Origin: Bacteroidales bacterium
GTDB lineage: Bacteria > Bacteroidota > Bacteroidia > Bacteroidales > GWA2-32-17
Reading direction: 5' to 3'
Assembly: GCA_026417155.1 (NCBI GenBank)
Contig: JAOADU010000027.1
Coordinates: 1-42,785 of the forward strand
Length of the DNA stretch: 42,785 nucleotides
Both the position numbers and the translations under genes were made by a program. Positions 9,688-18,175 of the stretch are shown piece after piece. The notes beneath the pieces were generated by a model. That model worked only from the letters and a program-made list of their open reading frames with translations. It did no database searches and was not told the origin of the DNA. The stretch's first letter is position 1; every line of letters begins with the position of its first letter.

Positions 9688-11813
9688 AACAGCTAACACA
9701 GCTTTTGAAAAACGGAAAAATGGAAATTATTGATGTGCCTACACCCGTTGCCGAAGAGGGAAAAATTTTAGTTAAAAATTATTTTTCAGTTATTTCTGCA
9801 GGAACAGAAAGTAAAACTGTATCCGATGCTCGATTGGGATATTTAGCAAAAGCCCGAAGCCGAAAAAAAGAATTTATGGCTGTTATTGATTTAGCTAAAA
9901 CTCAAGGATTATGGAATACCTATAAAATTGTAATGAACAAATTAGAAGCACCTTCAACATTAGGATACAGTTCTGCAGGCAAAGTCGTTGCTATAGGAAA
10001 AAATGTTGTTGGATTTGAGGTTGGCGACTATGTCGCTTGTGCAGGTTTAGAAGCTTCACACAGCGAATATGTTGCTATTCCTTCAATGTTGGCAGTAAAA
10101 GTTAAAAGGAACGATTTATTGCACGAACATGCTTTTGTGGCTTTGGGAGCTATAGCCTTACATGGTGTTCGACGTGCCGATGTCCAAATCGGTGAACATG
10201 TTCTCGTAATAGGTCTTGGAACTATTGGCTTAATTACTATTCAGCTTTTACAATCCATTGGTTGTAAAGCTTATGGTATAGATATCGACGACTGGGCTGT
10301 TGAAAAAGCTATGCAAAATGGAGCATATTTAGCTCTTAACAGAAATCACCCGGGAATTGAAAATCTTTTCATCGAACAAACTCAAGGACATGGTTTCGAT
10401 GCTGTTATAATAACAGCAGGAACTCATTCGCTTGACCCTATAAACTTTGCAGGAAAAATCTGCCGGAAAAAAGGTAAAGTTGTAATCGTAGGAGCAGTAC
10501 CTACCGGTTACGACAGAGAACAATACTACCGCAAAGAAATAGATGTCCTAATGTCTACTTCATACGGACCAGGACGCTATGATAAACATTATGAAGAAAA
10601 AGGTATTGATTACCCCATTGGTTATGTCAGATGGACTGAAAAACGTAATATGCAAGCATTTACAGAATTGATTGATTCGCGTACACTAAACATGTCAAAA
10701 ATTATTACTCATACTTTTTTATTAGAAAATGCCAAAGAAGCATACGAAATGATATTAAATAAAACAGATAAATTTGCCGGAATTGTTATAAAATACCAAG
10801 AACACACACAAATAGCTCATACTATCACTCTTTCATCTTCAACGACAACAAAGGAAACATCGGTAAATGTAGGATTTATAGGAGCGGGTTCGTTTGCGCA
10901 AAATACATTGTTACCGTACGTCAAAAAAACAGCTAACTTAATTGGTGTTGCCACTAATCATGGAAATACAGCATATTATGTTGGTAAAAAATTTGGATTT
11001 AAGTTTGCTACAACCGATATCAACGAGATTCTTAATAACCATGAAATTAACTGCATATTTATTGCCACTCGTCATAATTCACATGCTGAGTTAGTTATTA
11101 AATCATTACAAGCCAACAAACATGTATTTGTTGAAAAACCACTATGTTTAACAATAGATGAATTAAATAACATTAAAAAAGTTTATCAAAACTACACCGA
11201 TAAAATATTAATGGTAGGCTTCAATCGTCGTTTCTCTCCTTTTGTAAGAAAAATCGTAGAACAGTTAAGCCCATTGCAAAAAAAAGCTATTCTTATTCGA
11301 GTCAATGCAGGATACATTCCTACCGATCATTGGATACAGGATCCTAATATTGGAGGCGGAAGAATTATTGGTGAAACTTGTCACTTCATTGATACCGCAA
11401 TGGTTTTAGCTCAAAGTTTTATTCAAAGAGTGTATGCTACTGCCATACCCTCTGCACAGAACATTATGGATACTGTTAACATTACTCTTGAATTTATTAA
11501 CGGAAGTGTTGCAAACATACAATACCTTGCTAACGGTAATAAACGAATACCAAAAGAATATATTGAAGTTTATGCCGATGGCAACAGTTATATTATCAAC
11601 GACTTTAAAAAATTAACCATTGCTACTAATTCATTGAAAAACATTAAACTTTCAGGTCAAGATAAAGGTCATAAACAAGAGATTGAAACTTTTATTCACG
11701 GAATAATAAATGGTAATCATCCTTTGCCCTTTGATTATATTGAAAATGTGATGATGGCGACTTTTGCTGTAATAGATTCAATAAAAACAAAAACACCCAT
11801 GTTAATAAAATAA
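9684..11813 (+). CDS. Bi-domain oxidoreductase: zinc-type alcohol dehydrogenase fused to Gfo/Idh/MocA
   Basis: The 709 aa protein is a natural fusion. Residues 1 to about 370 form a medium-chain dehydrogenase/reductase: SVISAGTESK, LGYSSAGKVVAIG, FEVGDYVACAG and the Rossmann loop VLVIGLGTIGLITIQLL. From residue 394 a second Rossmann domain starts (VNVGFIGAGSFAQN), followed by FIATRHNSHAE, the EKP motif of Gfo/Idh/MocA enzymes (HVFVEKPLCLT) and GFNRRFSPFV. This fusion recurs in bacterial polysaccharide clusters and is thought to oxidise or epimerise nucleotide sugars or glycan intermediates. Its substrate is not established from sequence. The start codon overlaps the stop of the propeller gene (ATGA). 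The next gene is the alpha/alpha-toroid protein, and I recall the two often occurring together. Confidence 0.85.
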   Translation: MKQLTQLLKNGKMEIIDVPTPVAEEGKILVKNYFSVISAGTESKTVSDARLGYLAKARSRKKEFMAVIDLAKTQGLWNTYKIVMNKLEAPSTLGYSSAGKVVAIGKNVVGFEVGDYVACAGLEASHSEYVAIPSMLAVKVKRNDLLHEHAFVALGAIALHGVRRADVQIGEHVLVIGLGTIGLITIQLLQSIGCKAYGIDIDDWAVEKAMQNGAYLALNRNHPGIENLFIEQTQGHGFDAVIITAGTHSLDPINFAGKICRKKGKVVIVGAVPTGYDREQYYRKEIDVLMSTSYGPGRYDKHYEEKGIDYPIGYVRWTEKRNMQAFTELIDSRTLNMSKIITHTFLLENAKEAYEMILNKTDKFAGIVIKYQEHTQIAHTITLSSSTTTKETSVNVGFIGAGSFAQNTLLPYVKKTANLIGVATNHGNTAYYVGKKFGFKFATTDINEILNNHEINCIFIATRHNSHAELVIKSLQANKHVFVEKPLCLTIDELNNIKKVYQNYTDKILMVGFNRRFSPFVRKIVEQLSPLQKKAILIRVNAGYIPTDHWIQDPNIGGGRIIGETCHFIDTAMVLAQSFIQRVYATAIPSAQNIMDTVNITLEFINGSVANIQYLANGNKRIPKEYIEVYADGNSYIINDFKKLTIATNSLKNIKLSGQDKGHKQEIETFIHGIINGNHPLPFDYIENVMMATFAVIDSIKTKTPMLIK

Positions 11814-11834
11814 TTTTTCGCATACTCTCAATTT

Positions 11835-12995
11835 ATGATTTCTTCCTCATTTAAGAAACTTAAACAATATTGCGAAGCACAAAACTTTACAGGATGGGAT
11901 CCATACGATGGATTAAATAGCAAGTTATTTAAAATAATGCAACTATTGCATTCAAAATGGTTGCGTTTGGCTATAATTCAGGTCAATAAACGAAGTCCCG
12001 TCAACTTTCGTCGATTGTTTATTATTCCTAAAGAAGAAAATCCCAAAGGATTGGCATTATTTTTATCGGGTTACTGTAATTTGTACCATAATGAAGAAAA
12101 TGATGTATATCTAAAAAAAATAGATTATTTAGCCCGTAGAATATTAGTTCTTCAATCAAAAGGCTATGCTGGAGCGTGCTGGGGTTATAATTTCGACTGG
12201 CAATCAAGAGCCTTCTATCTTCCACGATATACACCAACTGTAGTAGCAACTTCTTTTGTTGCTTACGCATTAATGGATGCTTACGAAATAACAAAGCGAA
12301 ACGAATATCTTGAAACAGCATTATCCAGTAAAAACTTTATTCTGCATAATTTAAATAGGACCCATCAAAAAGATAATTTATTTTTCTCTTATTCACCATT
12401 AGACAATTCTGTAGTATACAATGCTTCACTTTTGGGATGCCGTTTACTAGCACGAATATATTCTTATACAAATGAAAAAGAACTTAGAAATATCGCACAA
12501 AAAGTTGTTTCTTCTTGTATCAATAAACAAAATAATGATGGTTCCTGGTATTACGGCGAAATGAAAATTCAACGATGGATTGATAGTTTTCATACCGGAT
12601 ATAATTTAGAGAGTATTTATGAATACATGAAATATTGCAATGATTATACATTTAAAACTAGTTTTGATAAAGGATTAGAATTCTATAAACAAAATTTTAT
12701 TACCGAAGAAGGAATACCGAAATATTATCATAATAACATATACCCCATCGATCCCCATTCTTTGGCACAATATATTCGCACCATGACAGTTTGTAACGAA
12801 CTAAATGATGAAAAAGACAAAATAATACGTTCGCTTTTTTGGCTAATCGCCCACATGCAATCTAATAAAGGTTTTTTTTATTATCAGAAAAAAAAATATT
12901 ATACCATAAAGATCCCTTACATGAGATGGACACAAGCCTGGATGTTTTATGCCATGTCTCATTTAATTAAAGCACAAATAGATGCAAGCTATTAA
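11835..12995 (+). CDS. Alpha/alpha-toroid (six-hairpin-like) protein of the glycan cluster
   Basis: This 386 aa protein has repeated helical hairpins with aromatic-rich loops: GACWGYNFDWQSRAFYLPRY, TPTVVATSFVAYALMDAYE, NNDGSWYYGE, SFHTGYNLESIYEYM and PYMRWTQAWMFYAMSHLI. This is typical of (alpha/alpha)6 toroids such as six-hairpin glycosidases, epimerases, heparinase N-domains and terpene-cyclase-like proteins. There is no signal peptide, so it probably works in the cytoplasm. I recall homologues labelled delta-aminolevulinate dehydratase, but no HemB active-site pattern is visible and that label should not be copied. It follows the bi-domain oxidoreductase after 21 nt and overlaps the WecG/TagA gene by 14 nt. 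A role in modifying a nucleotide sugar or lipid-linked glycan is inferred from context only. Confidence 0.6.
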   Translation: MISSSFKKLKQYCEAQNFTGWDPYDGLNSKLFKIMQLLHSKWLRLAIIQVNKRSPVNFRRLFIIPKEENPKGLALFLSGYCNLYHNEENDVYLKKIDYLARRILVLQSKGYAGACWGYNFDWQSRAFYLPRYTPTVVATSFVAYALMDAYEITKRNEYLETALSSKNFILHNLNRTHQKDNLFFSYSPLDNSVVYNASLLGCRLLARIYSYTNEKELRNIAQKVVSSCINKQNNDGSWYYGEMKIQRWIDSFHTGYNLESIYEYMKYCNDYTFKTSFDKGLEFYKQNFITEEGIPKYYHNNIYPIDPHSLAQYIRTMTVCNELNDEKDKIIRSLFWLIAHMQSNKGFFYYQKKKYYTIKIPYMRWTQAWMFYAMSHLIKAQIDASY

Positions 12996-13677
12996 AATTG
13001 GTCGATTATACGTTTATCCATTTAAGAGCAAGCAAGAATTAATTGCATTCATTACTAATCAAAAAAAAATTCTCATTGCTGTAAATGCTGAAAAATTACT
13101 AAGAAAAGAACGGGAACTAATTGAGATTATCAATTCAAATATTGGTTATGCCGATGGTATAGGTACTGTTTGGGCTTTAAAACAAAAAGGAATTAAATTT
13201 GCTACAAAAATTCCAGGAGTTGAATTATGGTACAGTATTGTGAAGGAGTTTTATATTTCTAAAAGCTTTTATCTTATTGGGGCCACAAATGATGTAATTC
13301 AACTTACAGTAGAAAAACTACATCAAGAATTTAAAGGAATTCAAATTGTTGGGTATCATTCGGGTTACTTTAACGAATCAGAAAAATTAACTATCATTAA
13401 TGACCTGAAAATAAAAATGCCCGATATTGTTTTTATCGCAATGGGATCGCCAAAACAGGAATATATAATGAACGAATTTTTTCAGTCATATCCGGCTTTA
13501 TATATGGGCTTAGGCGGAAGTTTTGATGTATATACCAATAAAGTTAAAAGAGCACCCCGTTTTTTTGTTGTTATAGGAGCCGAATGGTTGTTTAGATTGA
13601 TTACACAACCAAAAAGAATTAAACGACAAATACGTCTAGTAAAATTTATTTATCTTCTTATATTCAGAAAACTATAA
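12982..13677 (+). CDS. WecG/TagA/CpsF family glycosyltransferase
   Basis: This 231 aa protein matches the GT26 family in length and motifs: IGYADGIGTVWALKQKG, ATKIPGVELW, a central SFYLIGATNDVI, IVFIAMGSPKQEYIM, and the C-terminal LGGSFDVYTNKVKRAP then GAEWLFRLITQPKRIKRQ. Known members transfer ManNAc (TagA) or ManNAc-uronic acid (WecG) onto undecaprenyl-PP-GlcNAc at the inner leaflet of the membrane. The basic C-terminal tail fits peripheral membrane binding. The epimerase directly downstream makes UDP-ManNAc, which supports a ManNAc-type donor. No UDP-ManNAc dehydrogenase is visible, so unoxidised ManNAc is the simpler guess. It overlaps the preceding gene by 14 nt and is 2 nt from the next. 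Confidence 0.88.
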   Translation: MQAIKIGRLYVYPFKSKQELIAFITNQKKILIAVNAEKLLRKERELIEIINSNIGYADGIGTVWALKQKGIKFATKIPGVELWYSIVKEFYISKSFYLIGATNDVIQLTVEKLHQEFKGIQIVGYHSGYFNESEKLTIINDLKIKMPDIVFIAMGSPKQEYIMNEFFQSYPALYMGLGGSFDVYTNKVKRAPRFFVVIGAEWLFRLITQPKRIKRQIRLVKFIYLLIFRKL

Positions 13678-13679
13678 TT

Positions 13680-14831
13680 ATGAAATTATTATCCATTGTT
13701 GGAGCACGACCCAATTTTATGAAAATTGCTCCATTTATAAACGCTATAAACAACTTTAATAAAAATAATGATAATTTCTTTTCTCATACATTAGTACATA
13801 CTGGTCAGCATTACGATATTCGCATGTCGAAAACCTTCTTCGACGATTTACAAATCCCTGAACCTGATATTAACTTAGAAATAGGCTCGGGAACTCATGC
13901 CGAACAAGTCGGAAAAACAATGATTGAGTTAGAAAAAGTTATAAAACAATTAAATCCCGATATTATTGTAGTTGTTGGTGATGTAAATGCCATTCTTGCA
14001 GGTGCAATTACAGCTAAAAAAGAACATAAATTGCTTGCTCACATCGAAGCAGGATTACGTTCGTTCGATATGACTATGCCTGAAGAAATTAATCGTATTG
14101 TTGCAGACAGACTTTCAGATTATCTTTTTACACCAGATATTATTGCAAATCAAAACCTTAAAAACGAGGGTGTCGCAGACGAAAAAATATTCTTAGTAGG
14201 AAACATCATGATTGACACGCTTCTTAAAGAAAAGAATAAAGCCGAAACACTAAATATCGAAAAAATTGTACATGATAATTTAATCCATGATTTTGGCAGG
14301 AAATCTATTTATATTGAACATCGCAATTATTTATTAATGACACTTCACAGACCATCAAATGTTGACCATCCTGAAACTCTTAAACATATTATTTCGTTTA
14401 TCGTTGATGAATTATGTAATTATACAACAGTGTTATTTCCTATTCACCCACGAACTATGAACAATATTATTCAGTTTGGTTTAGACCACAGTGTTTCAAA
14501 GCAAGATCGCTTTATTTTATTACATCCTTTACGATATCACGAAATGCTTAGATTAAATATGAGTGCCAAAGCTGTGTTAACAGATAGTGGTGGTTTGCAA
14601 GAAGAATGTACCGTATTAGGTACCCCCTGCTTTACCATGCGAAATAATACCGAACGGCCAATTACACTTAAAAAAAACGGAGGATTGTCTATACTAGTCG
14701 GAAATAATTTACAATATATTTTAAGCGAATTTATTGCTCTTCACGAACATAATTTCTCCGCTGTTTTCCCTCCATTTTGGGACGGTAAAACTTCTGAACG
14801 TATCGTAAGTATACTATCAACAATAAAATAG
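13680..14831 (+). CDS. wecB: UDP-N-acetylglucosamine 2-epimerase (non-hydrolysing)
   Basis: This 383 aa protein is of normal length for the family. It starts with VGARPNFMKIAPF and has HTGQHYD, VVGDVNAILAGAITAKK, HIEAGLRSFDMTMPEEINR, LMTLHRPSNVD, LHPLRYHEML, TDSGGLQEE and RNNTERPIT. These are the substrate and UDP-binding motifs of the enzyme that interconverts UDP-GlcNAc and UDP-ManNAc. It is the last gene of the plus-strand glycan operon, 2 nt after the WecG/TagA gene, and probably supplies that transferase. A 31 nt gap separates it from a convergent gene. No clear rho-independent terminator is visible in that gap. Confidence 0.93.
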   Translation: MKLLSIVGARPNFMKIAPFINAINNFNKNNDNFFSHTLVHTGQHYDIRMSKTFFDDLQIPEPDINLEIGSGTHAEQVGKTMIELEKVIKQLNPDIIVVVGDVNAILAGAITAKKEHKLLAHIEAGLRSFDMTMPEEINRIVADRLSDYLFTPDIIANQNLKNEGVADEKIFLVGNIMIDTLLKEKNKAETLNIEKIVHDNLIHDFGRKSIYIEHRNYLLMTLHRPSNVDHPETLKHIISFIVDELCNYTTVLFPIHPRTMNNIIQFGLDHSVSKQDRFILLHPLRYHEMLRLNMSAKAVLTDSGGLQEECTVLGTPCFTMRNNTERPITLKKNGGLSILVGNNLQYILSEFIALHEHNFSAVFPPFWDGKTSERIVSILSTIK

Positions 14832-14862
14832 TACATTCGCTTAAGTTATCAATAAGTTTAGA

Positions 14863-16137
14863 TTATTGTTTAATAATAAAGCATCTTTCGAAATAATTAT
14901 TATTTCGTACACTGAGAATATAAACACCTGCTGCTAATTCTGATAATGGTAACAATAAGCTTTCACCTTGATTATAACGAATGCATTCTTTATATACCGA
15001 TATTCCTTGCATGCTTGTCAACTCAATTATTACTTCTTTTTCTAAAAGTATTTTATCTAGCTCAACGAAAACATAAGAGCTTGTGGGATTAGGGAATACA
15101 CGCAATCTTTCGCTTTGTAATTCGTTATTTTCGACCTGTATCACAATACTCCCCGGATTTAAAATAAATTCAATATATTGCTGTTGATTTAGATCAACAG
15201 TAAAAGTTTGTGCTGCGACTCCAAATTTTTCGGGTCGCAGTTTTATTATTTGTCGAGGAATATTTTTAAAAACAAACTCTCCGTAATGATTGGTTAAAGC
15301 AAATCGTTGCACCTTGCTTTGTCCATCTGCTAAAAGAATTACCTGATTAGGAGCAAGATTTAGATGTTCCTGAGGGGGCAATGTATTGCTAAACCAATTA
15401 TTAAGATATACATTATATTCAAAATACGTTGAATCGGAAATATACATCTTGCCATACAACGAATCAGACCCAATAAATAATTCAGAACTCATCAGTAAAT
15501 GAATATTCTTGCCCATATGCATTCCTGTTACGGTAATAGGTATTGCATCTTGCCAGAGTAGTTTATTACCATAATAAGTAGGAAAATAATTTGGATAAAA
15601 CAATGTATTTACATTAAAATATGGAATTGCATATAACCAATATTGCGATGGTGCTAAATTGCTAAATGAATAAAAACCTTGACATACTTTAGTGTAAGAA
15701 ATAGCCCTATATGTACTTCCTACTCTTTTAAATAAAATAACGATTCCTTCGGGCAGCAATGCATTGCCTGCATATACACTACCCGATATGCCATAATTTT
15801 GAGATGGTTCTAAAAGTGGGTTTTCTACCTCAATAGTATCGCAATAAGTAGCTGTACAATTGTTTTCAAACACAACCGTTAAGCATGTAACATATTCGCC
15901 TTCGTGCAAAAAAACATGCTCAGGATTGGCTAATTGCGATGTGTACCCATCGCCAAAGTCCCATAAGTACGAAACAATTCTATCGCCTCCACTTACAACT
16001 TTATGCGAAAAATAAGATAACTGATTATCTAAAATATTGTAAGAAAAAATAATTTCACAATTGTTTTTATCGTCATCCTGAGGCAAAACAACTTGACACG
16101 ATAATAAAAGGAATAATATTGCTAAGCATTTTTTCAT
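14863..16137 (-). CDS. Secreted PKD-domain protein with T9SS type A sorting domain
   Basis: This 424 aa protein is read from the ATG at 16137, which overlaps the upstream gene's stop by 4 nt (ATGA). An ATG 36 nt further upstream would put 12 residues ahead of a good signal peptide (MKKCLAILFLLLSCQVVLPQ) and is less likely. A PKD domain follows, with SYLWDFGDGYTSQLANPEHV. Next come a carboxypeptidase-regulatory-like segment (GISGSVYAGNALLPEGIVIL) and a middle region of unknown type. The C-terminal CTD is a textbook type A sorting signal: RVFPNPTSSYVFVEL, then AAGVYILSVRNN and a short tail. It should be exported by Sec, moved through the T9SS and anchored on the surface. It is the third gene of the ECF sigma operon, so it may be a target or ligand of that signalling unit (inference). 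Confidence 0.85.
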   Translation of the reverse strand: MKKCLAILFLLLSCQVVLPQDDDKNNCEIIFSYNILDNQLSYFSHKVVSGGDRIVSYLWDFGDGYTSQLANPEHVFLHEGEYVTCLTVVFENNCTATYCDTIEVENPLLEPSQNYGISGSVYAGNALLPEGIVILFKRVGSTYRAISYTKVCQGFYSFSNLAPSQYWLYAIPYFNVNTLFYPNYFPTYYGNKLLWQDAIPITVTGMHMGKNIHLLMSSELFIGSDSLYGKMYISDSTYFEYNVYLNNWFSNTLPPQEHLNLAPNQVILLADGQSKVQRFALTNHYGEFVFKNIPRQIIKLRPEKFGVAAQTFTVDLNQQQYIEFILNPGSIVIQVENNELQSERLRVFPNPTSSYVFVELDKILLEKEVIIELTSMQGISVYKECIRYNQGESLLLPLSELAAGVYILSVRNNNYFERCFIIKQ

Positions 16138-17498
16138 GGTAACGAGTATTTTATTCCTAAATAAAATATCCATGCATTACATTTTAATTGCCCAGGATAT
16201 GCAGAACTTATCATATTTGTTAAAGTTCGTTTATATGCAGGCATAAACGAAACAGACCACTGTTCTTTAATAAAGTATTGCATTTCAGCCGCAAAAAGCG
16301 TATTTATTTGCCATGCTCTAAAATATTCTTTATGTATTGGAATTGCTCCATAATCGTGCTGATATGAGGGTAATTTGCCTATCGAAACCATTGAATAAGC
16401 CAACGAAATACCTGCTTTCCATGTTAATGAGAACCTATCTAAGCGATGAGTATAACCTATCATCAATGGCAATTCTATAGTTCTGTACGAAAAATAATGC
16501 ATTGCTTTATTATCTATCCGTTTTCCCTTTATTTCGGTCTGATAAACAGTATCAAATACCGGAACAAGTGTAGAATCAATATAATTTATCCATACAGTAT
16601 CACCGGTCAATAATAACGTATCGAGGTTTATTATTTGAATATTAGAATATTGGTAATAACTGTTGTCTAGAATATTTATATTGTGTATGGTATCATAAAT
16701 GAAATGAGCATCATTAAAGGTAAAATTCTGACGAATGGAACTTATCAACAATCCGGTTTCATAATTCCAATGATCGATAGTTCTATTCAACCAAACTCCT
16801 ACCGAATACGATAAAGTATTTTGCAATTTCAAGTACTTATCTATCTTGTCTTCACTTTGTTTTTGAATTATCAAAGAATGTTTATATAATGCAGGAGCAA
16901 ATGAAATACCTATAGACCATTGGTTTCGTTTATTGTAGTAAGTAAGATATCTTGTTTTAAAATTCTCGTTTATTTCTGTGGAATTAATTAAGCTTATTGA
17001 CGGTTTATTGATTTTGCTTAAATCACTTTCATTTGCAGAAAAAAATTGATTTTCGTATGGGATAGGTTTCTTTTCAGGTTGATAATTCCGTTTGGTATCA
17101 TTCAACTTATGTTCATTTTCGGTTATTAAATTATTTAATTGAGCATATAAACTTCGCGTTGTATTTAACGATTGCTTTGCCTCTATATTATGTTTAAAAG
17201 AATGTTTGCGAACAGTTGTTTGATGCCAGAAAATAAAAGTTAACGAAGTCAATAGGGCAACCAATGAATAATAAATATTAAAGTGTGTTGGTGAAAAATG
17301 TATAAATCTTTTCCACCATAGTTTTAATGCAATAATACGCCAAACTTGCTTACTTGGCTCTACCATGAATTGCTTAAATAGCGATTGCGACTGTTTTTCG
17401 AACAATGAATTATTCAATTTATCCCACAGGTTATCGCTTGGGGTGACTTTGAACGATTCGAATTGCTGTTGCCAATATTTTTCGAAATCGTCGTTCAT
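16134..17498 (-). CDS. Candidate anti-sigma/outer-membrane beta-barrel hybrid protein
   Basis: This 454 aa protein follows the sigma factor gene with an ATGA overlap. Residues 1 to about 65 are polar and would be cytosolic. They hold two copies of the same motif, F-x2-F-x-V-x-P-S-x3-W-x2-hydrophobic, at about residues 13-32 and 41-60. A single membrane segment lies at about 74-91 (IYYSLVALLTSLTFIFW). A hydrophilic spacer to about residue 190 comes next. The remainder has alternating aromatic and polar strands (WSIGISFAPALYK, WNYETGLLIS, FSYRTIELPLMIGYTHR, WSVSFMPAYKR, WIFYLGIKYSLP), like a small outer-membrane beta-barrel such as the PorT type. The operon position and the single membrane helix suggest an anti-sigma role. 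There is no classical zinc anti-sigma motif. No enzymatic function can be assigned. Confidence 0.6.
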   Translation of the reverse strand: MNDDFEKYWQQQFESFKVTPSDNLWDKLNNSLFEKQSQSLFKQFMVEPSKQVWRIIALKLWWKRFIHFSPTHFNIYYSLVALLTSLTFIFWHQTTVRKHSFKHNIEAKQSLNTTRSLYAQLNNLITENEHKLNDTKRNYQPEKKPIPYENQFFSANESDLSKINKPSISLINSTEINENFKTRYLTYYNKRNQWSIGISFAPALYKHSLIIQKQSEDKIDKYLKLQNTLSYSVGVWLNRTIDHWNYETGLLISSIRQNFTFNDAHFIYDTIHNINILDNSYYQYSNIQIINLDTLLLTGDTVWINYIDSTLVPVFDTVYQTEIKGKRIDNKAMHYFSYRTIELPLMIGYTHRLDRFSLTWKAGISLAYSMVSIGKLPSYQHDYGAIPIHKEYFRAWQINTLFAAEMQYFIKEQWSVSFMPAYKRTLTNMISSAYPGQLKCNAWIFYLGIKYSLP

Positions 17499-18052
17499 GC
17501 TGTAACCTTATTTTTTCGCTCTTGGCGTATTATTGACAATCGGTATTGTATAATTTTTCTTGCTCGCGAATACTGCGATTTTGAGGTAGCAATATCTATG
17601 CCTAACATTTCTGCTATTTCTTTGTGCGCATACCCTTCTATGGCATATAAATTAAAAACCATTCGATAACCAGGAGACAGCGATTGAATTACTTTCAACA
17701 TTTCTTCTAAAGTAAATTCAAGTTCCTCGGTATTTATATCTTCTTCATACTCTTTAATTTCATCTATATCGTAATGGTGATAATGTTTTAAATTTTTTCG
17801 GTAATTCGAAATGGCTGTATTTACAATAATTCTACGCATCCATCCTTCAAATGCACCCGAATAATTAAATTGATCTATCCGTTCAAATATTTTTAAAAAA
17901 GCATCTTGTAAAATATCTTCAGCTTCCTGACGATCTTTGGCATATCGCATGCAAATACCTAAAAATTTTGATGAATATCGTTCGTAAAGCATTTTCTGAG
18001 CCTTTCGGTTTTGTTTTTTACAGCCTTCTATAATTTCCTTTTCATTATACAT
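17495..18052 (-). CDS. ECF subfamily RNA polymerase sigma factor
   Basis: This 185 aa protein is of standard ECF size. Region 2 reads FLGICMRYAKDRQEAEDILQ, then DAFLKIFERIDQF and GWMRRIIVNTAISNYRK. An acidic linker (DIDEIKEYEEDINTEELE) joins it to region 4, with LSPGYRMVFNLYAIEGYAHK, EIAEMLGIDIATSKSQYSRA and a basic tail. It should direct RNA polymerase to a specific set of promoters. It heads a three-gene operon with the candidate anti-sigma/barrel protein and a T9SS cargo, each junction an ATGA overlap. It diverges from the SprB-like/PorP operon across 123 bp. A good -7 box about 20 nt upstream suggests transcription from a housekeeping-type promoter. Confidence 0.93.
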   Translation of the reverse strand: MYNEKEIIEGCKKQNRKAQKMLYERYSSKFLGICMRYAKDRQEAEDILQDAFLKIFERIDQFNYSGAFEGWMRRIIVNTAISNYRKNLKHYHHYDIDEIKEYEEDINTEELEFTLEEMLKVIQSLSPGYRMVFNLYAIEGYAHKEIAEMLGIDIATSKSQYSRARKIIQYRLSIIRQERKNKVTA

Positions 18053-18072
18053 GAAGCTGCTGGTAATAGACT

Positions 18073-18107
18073 CAAATATAAGTCAATTAGTTGCAAGATA
18101 CCACAAA
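18073..18107 (-). promoter_or_regulatory. Candidate Bacteroidota-type promoter of the ECF sigma operon
   Basis: Read on the minus strand, TATATTTG (18080 to 18073) matches the TAnnTTTG -7 consensus exactly. A TTTG lies 23 nt upstream (18107 to 18104), slightly further than the usual 19-21 nt. The predicted leader to the ATG at 18052 is about 15 nt. Confidence 0.45.
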
Positions 18108-18175
18108 TTTAGTATGAATATTTGACAAAGTCAATGATTCATTGTATATTTACAAAAAAACTTTTTTGCATTACA

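Noticed and set aside
11835-12995. Delta-aminolevulinic acid dehydratase (HemB) as the name of the toroid gene
   Set aside because: HemB is a TIM barrel with a characteristic lysine active site. This protein shows helical hairpin repeats and no such motif.
1-14831. Genomic island or recent horizontal transfer of the glycan cluster
   Set aside because: No integrase, insertion sequence or tRNA boundary is visible, and base composition by eye is like the rest of the window.
14832-14862. Bidirectional terminator between the epimerase and PKD genes
   Set aside because: The 31 nt gap is AT-rich but shows no stem with a following T run on either strand.
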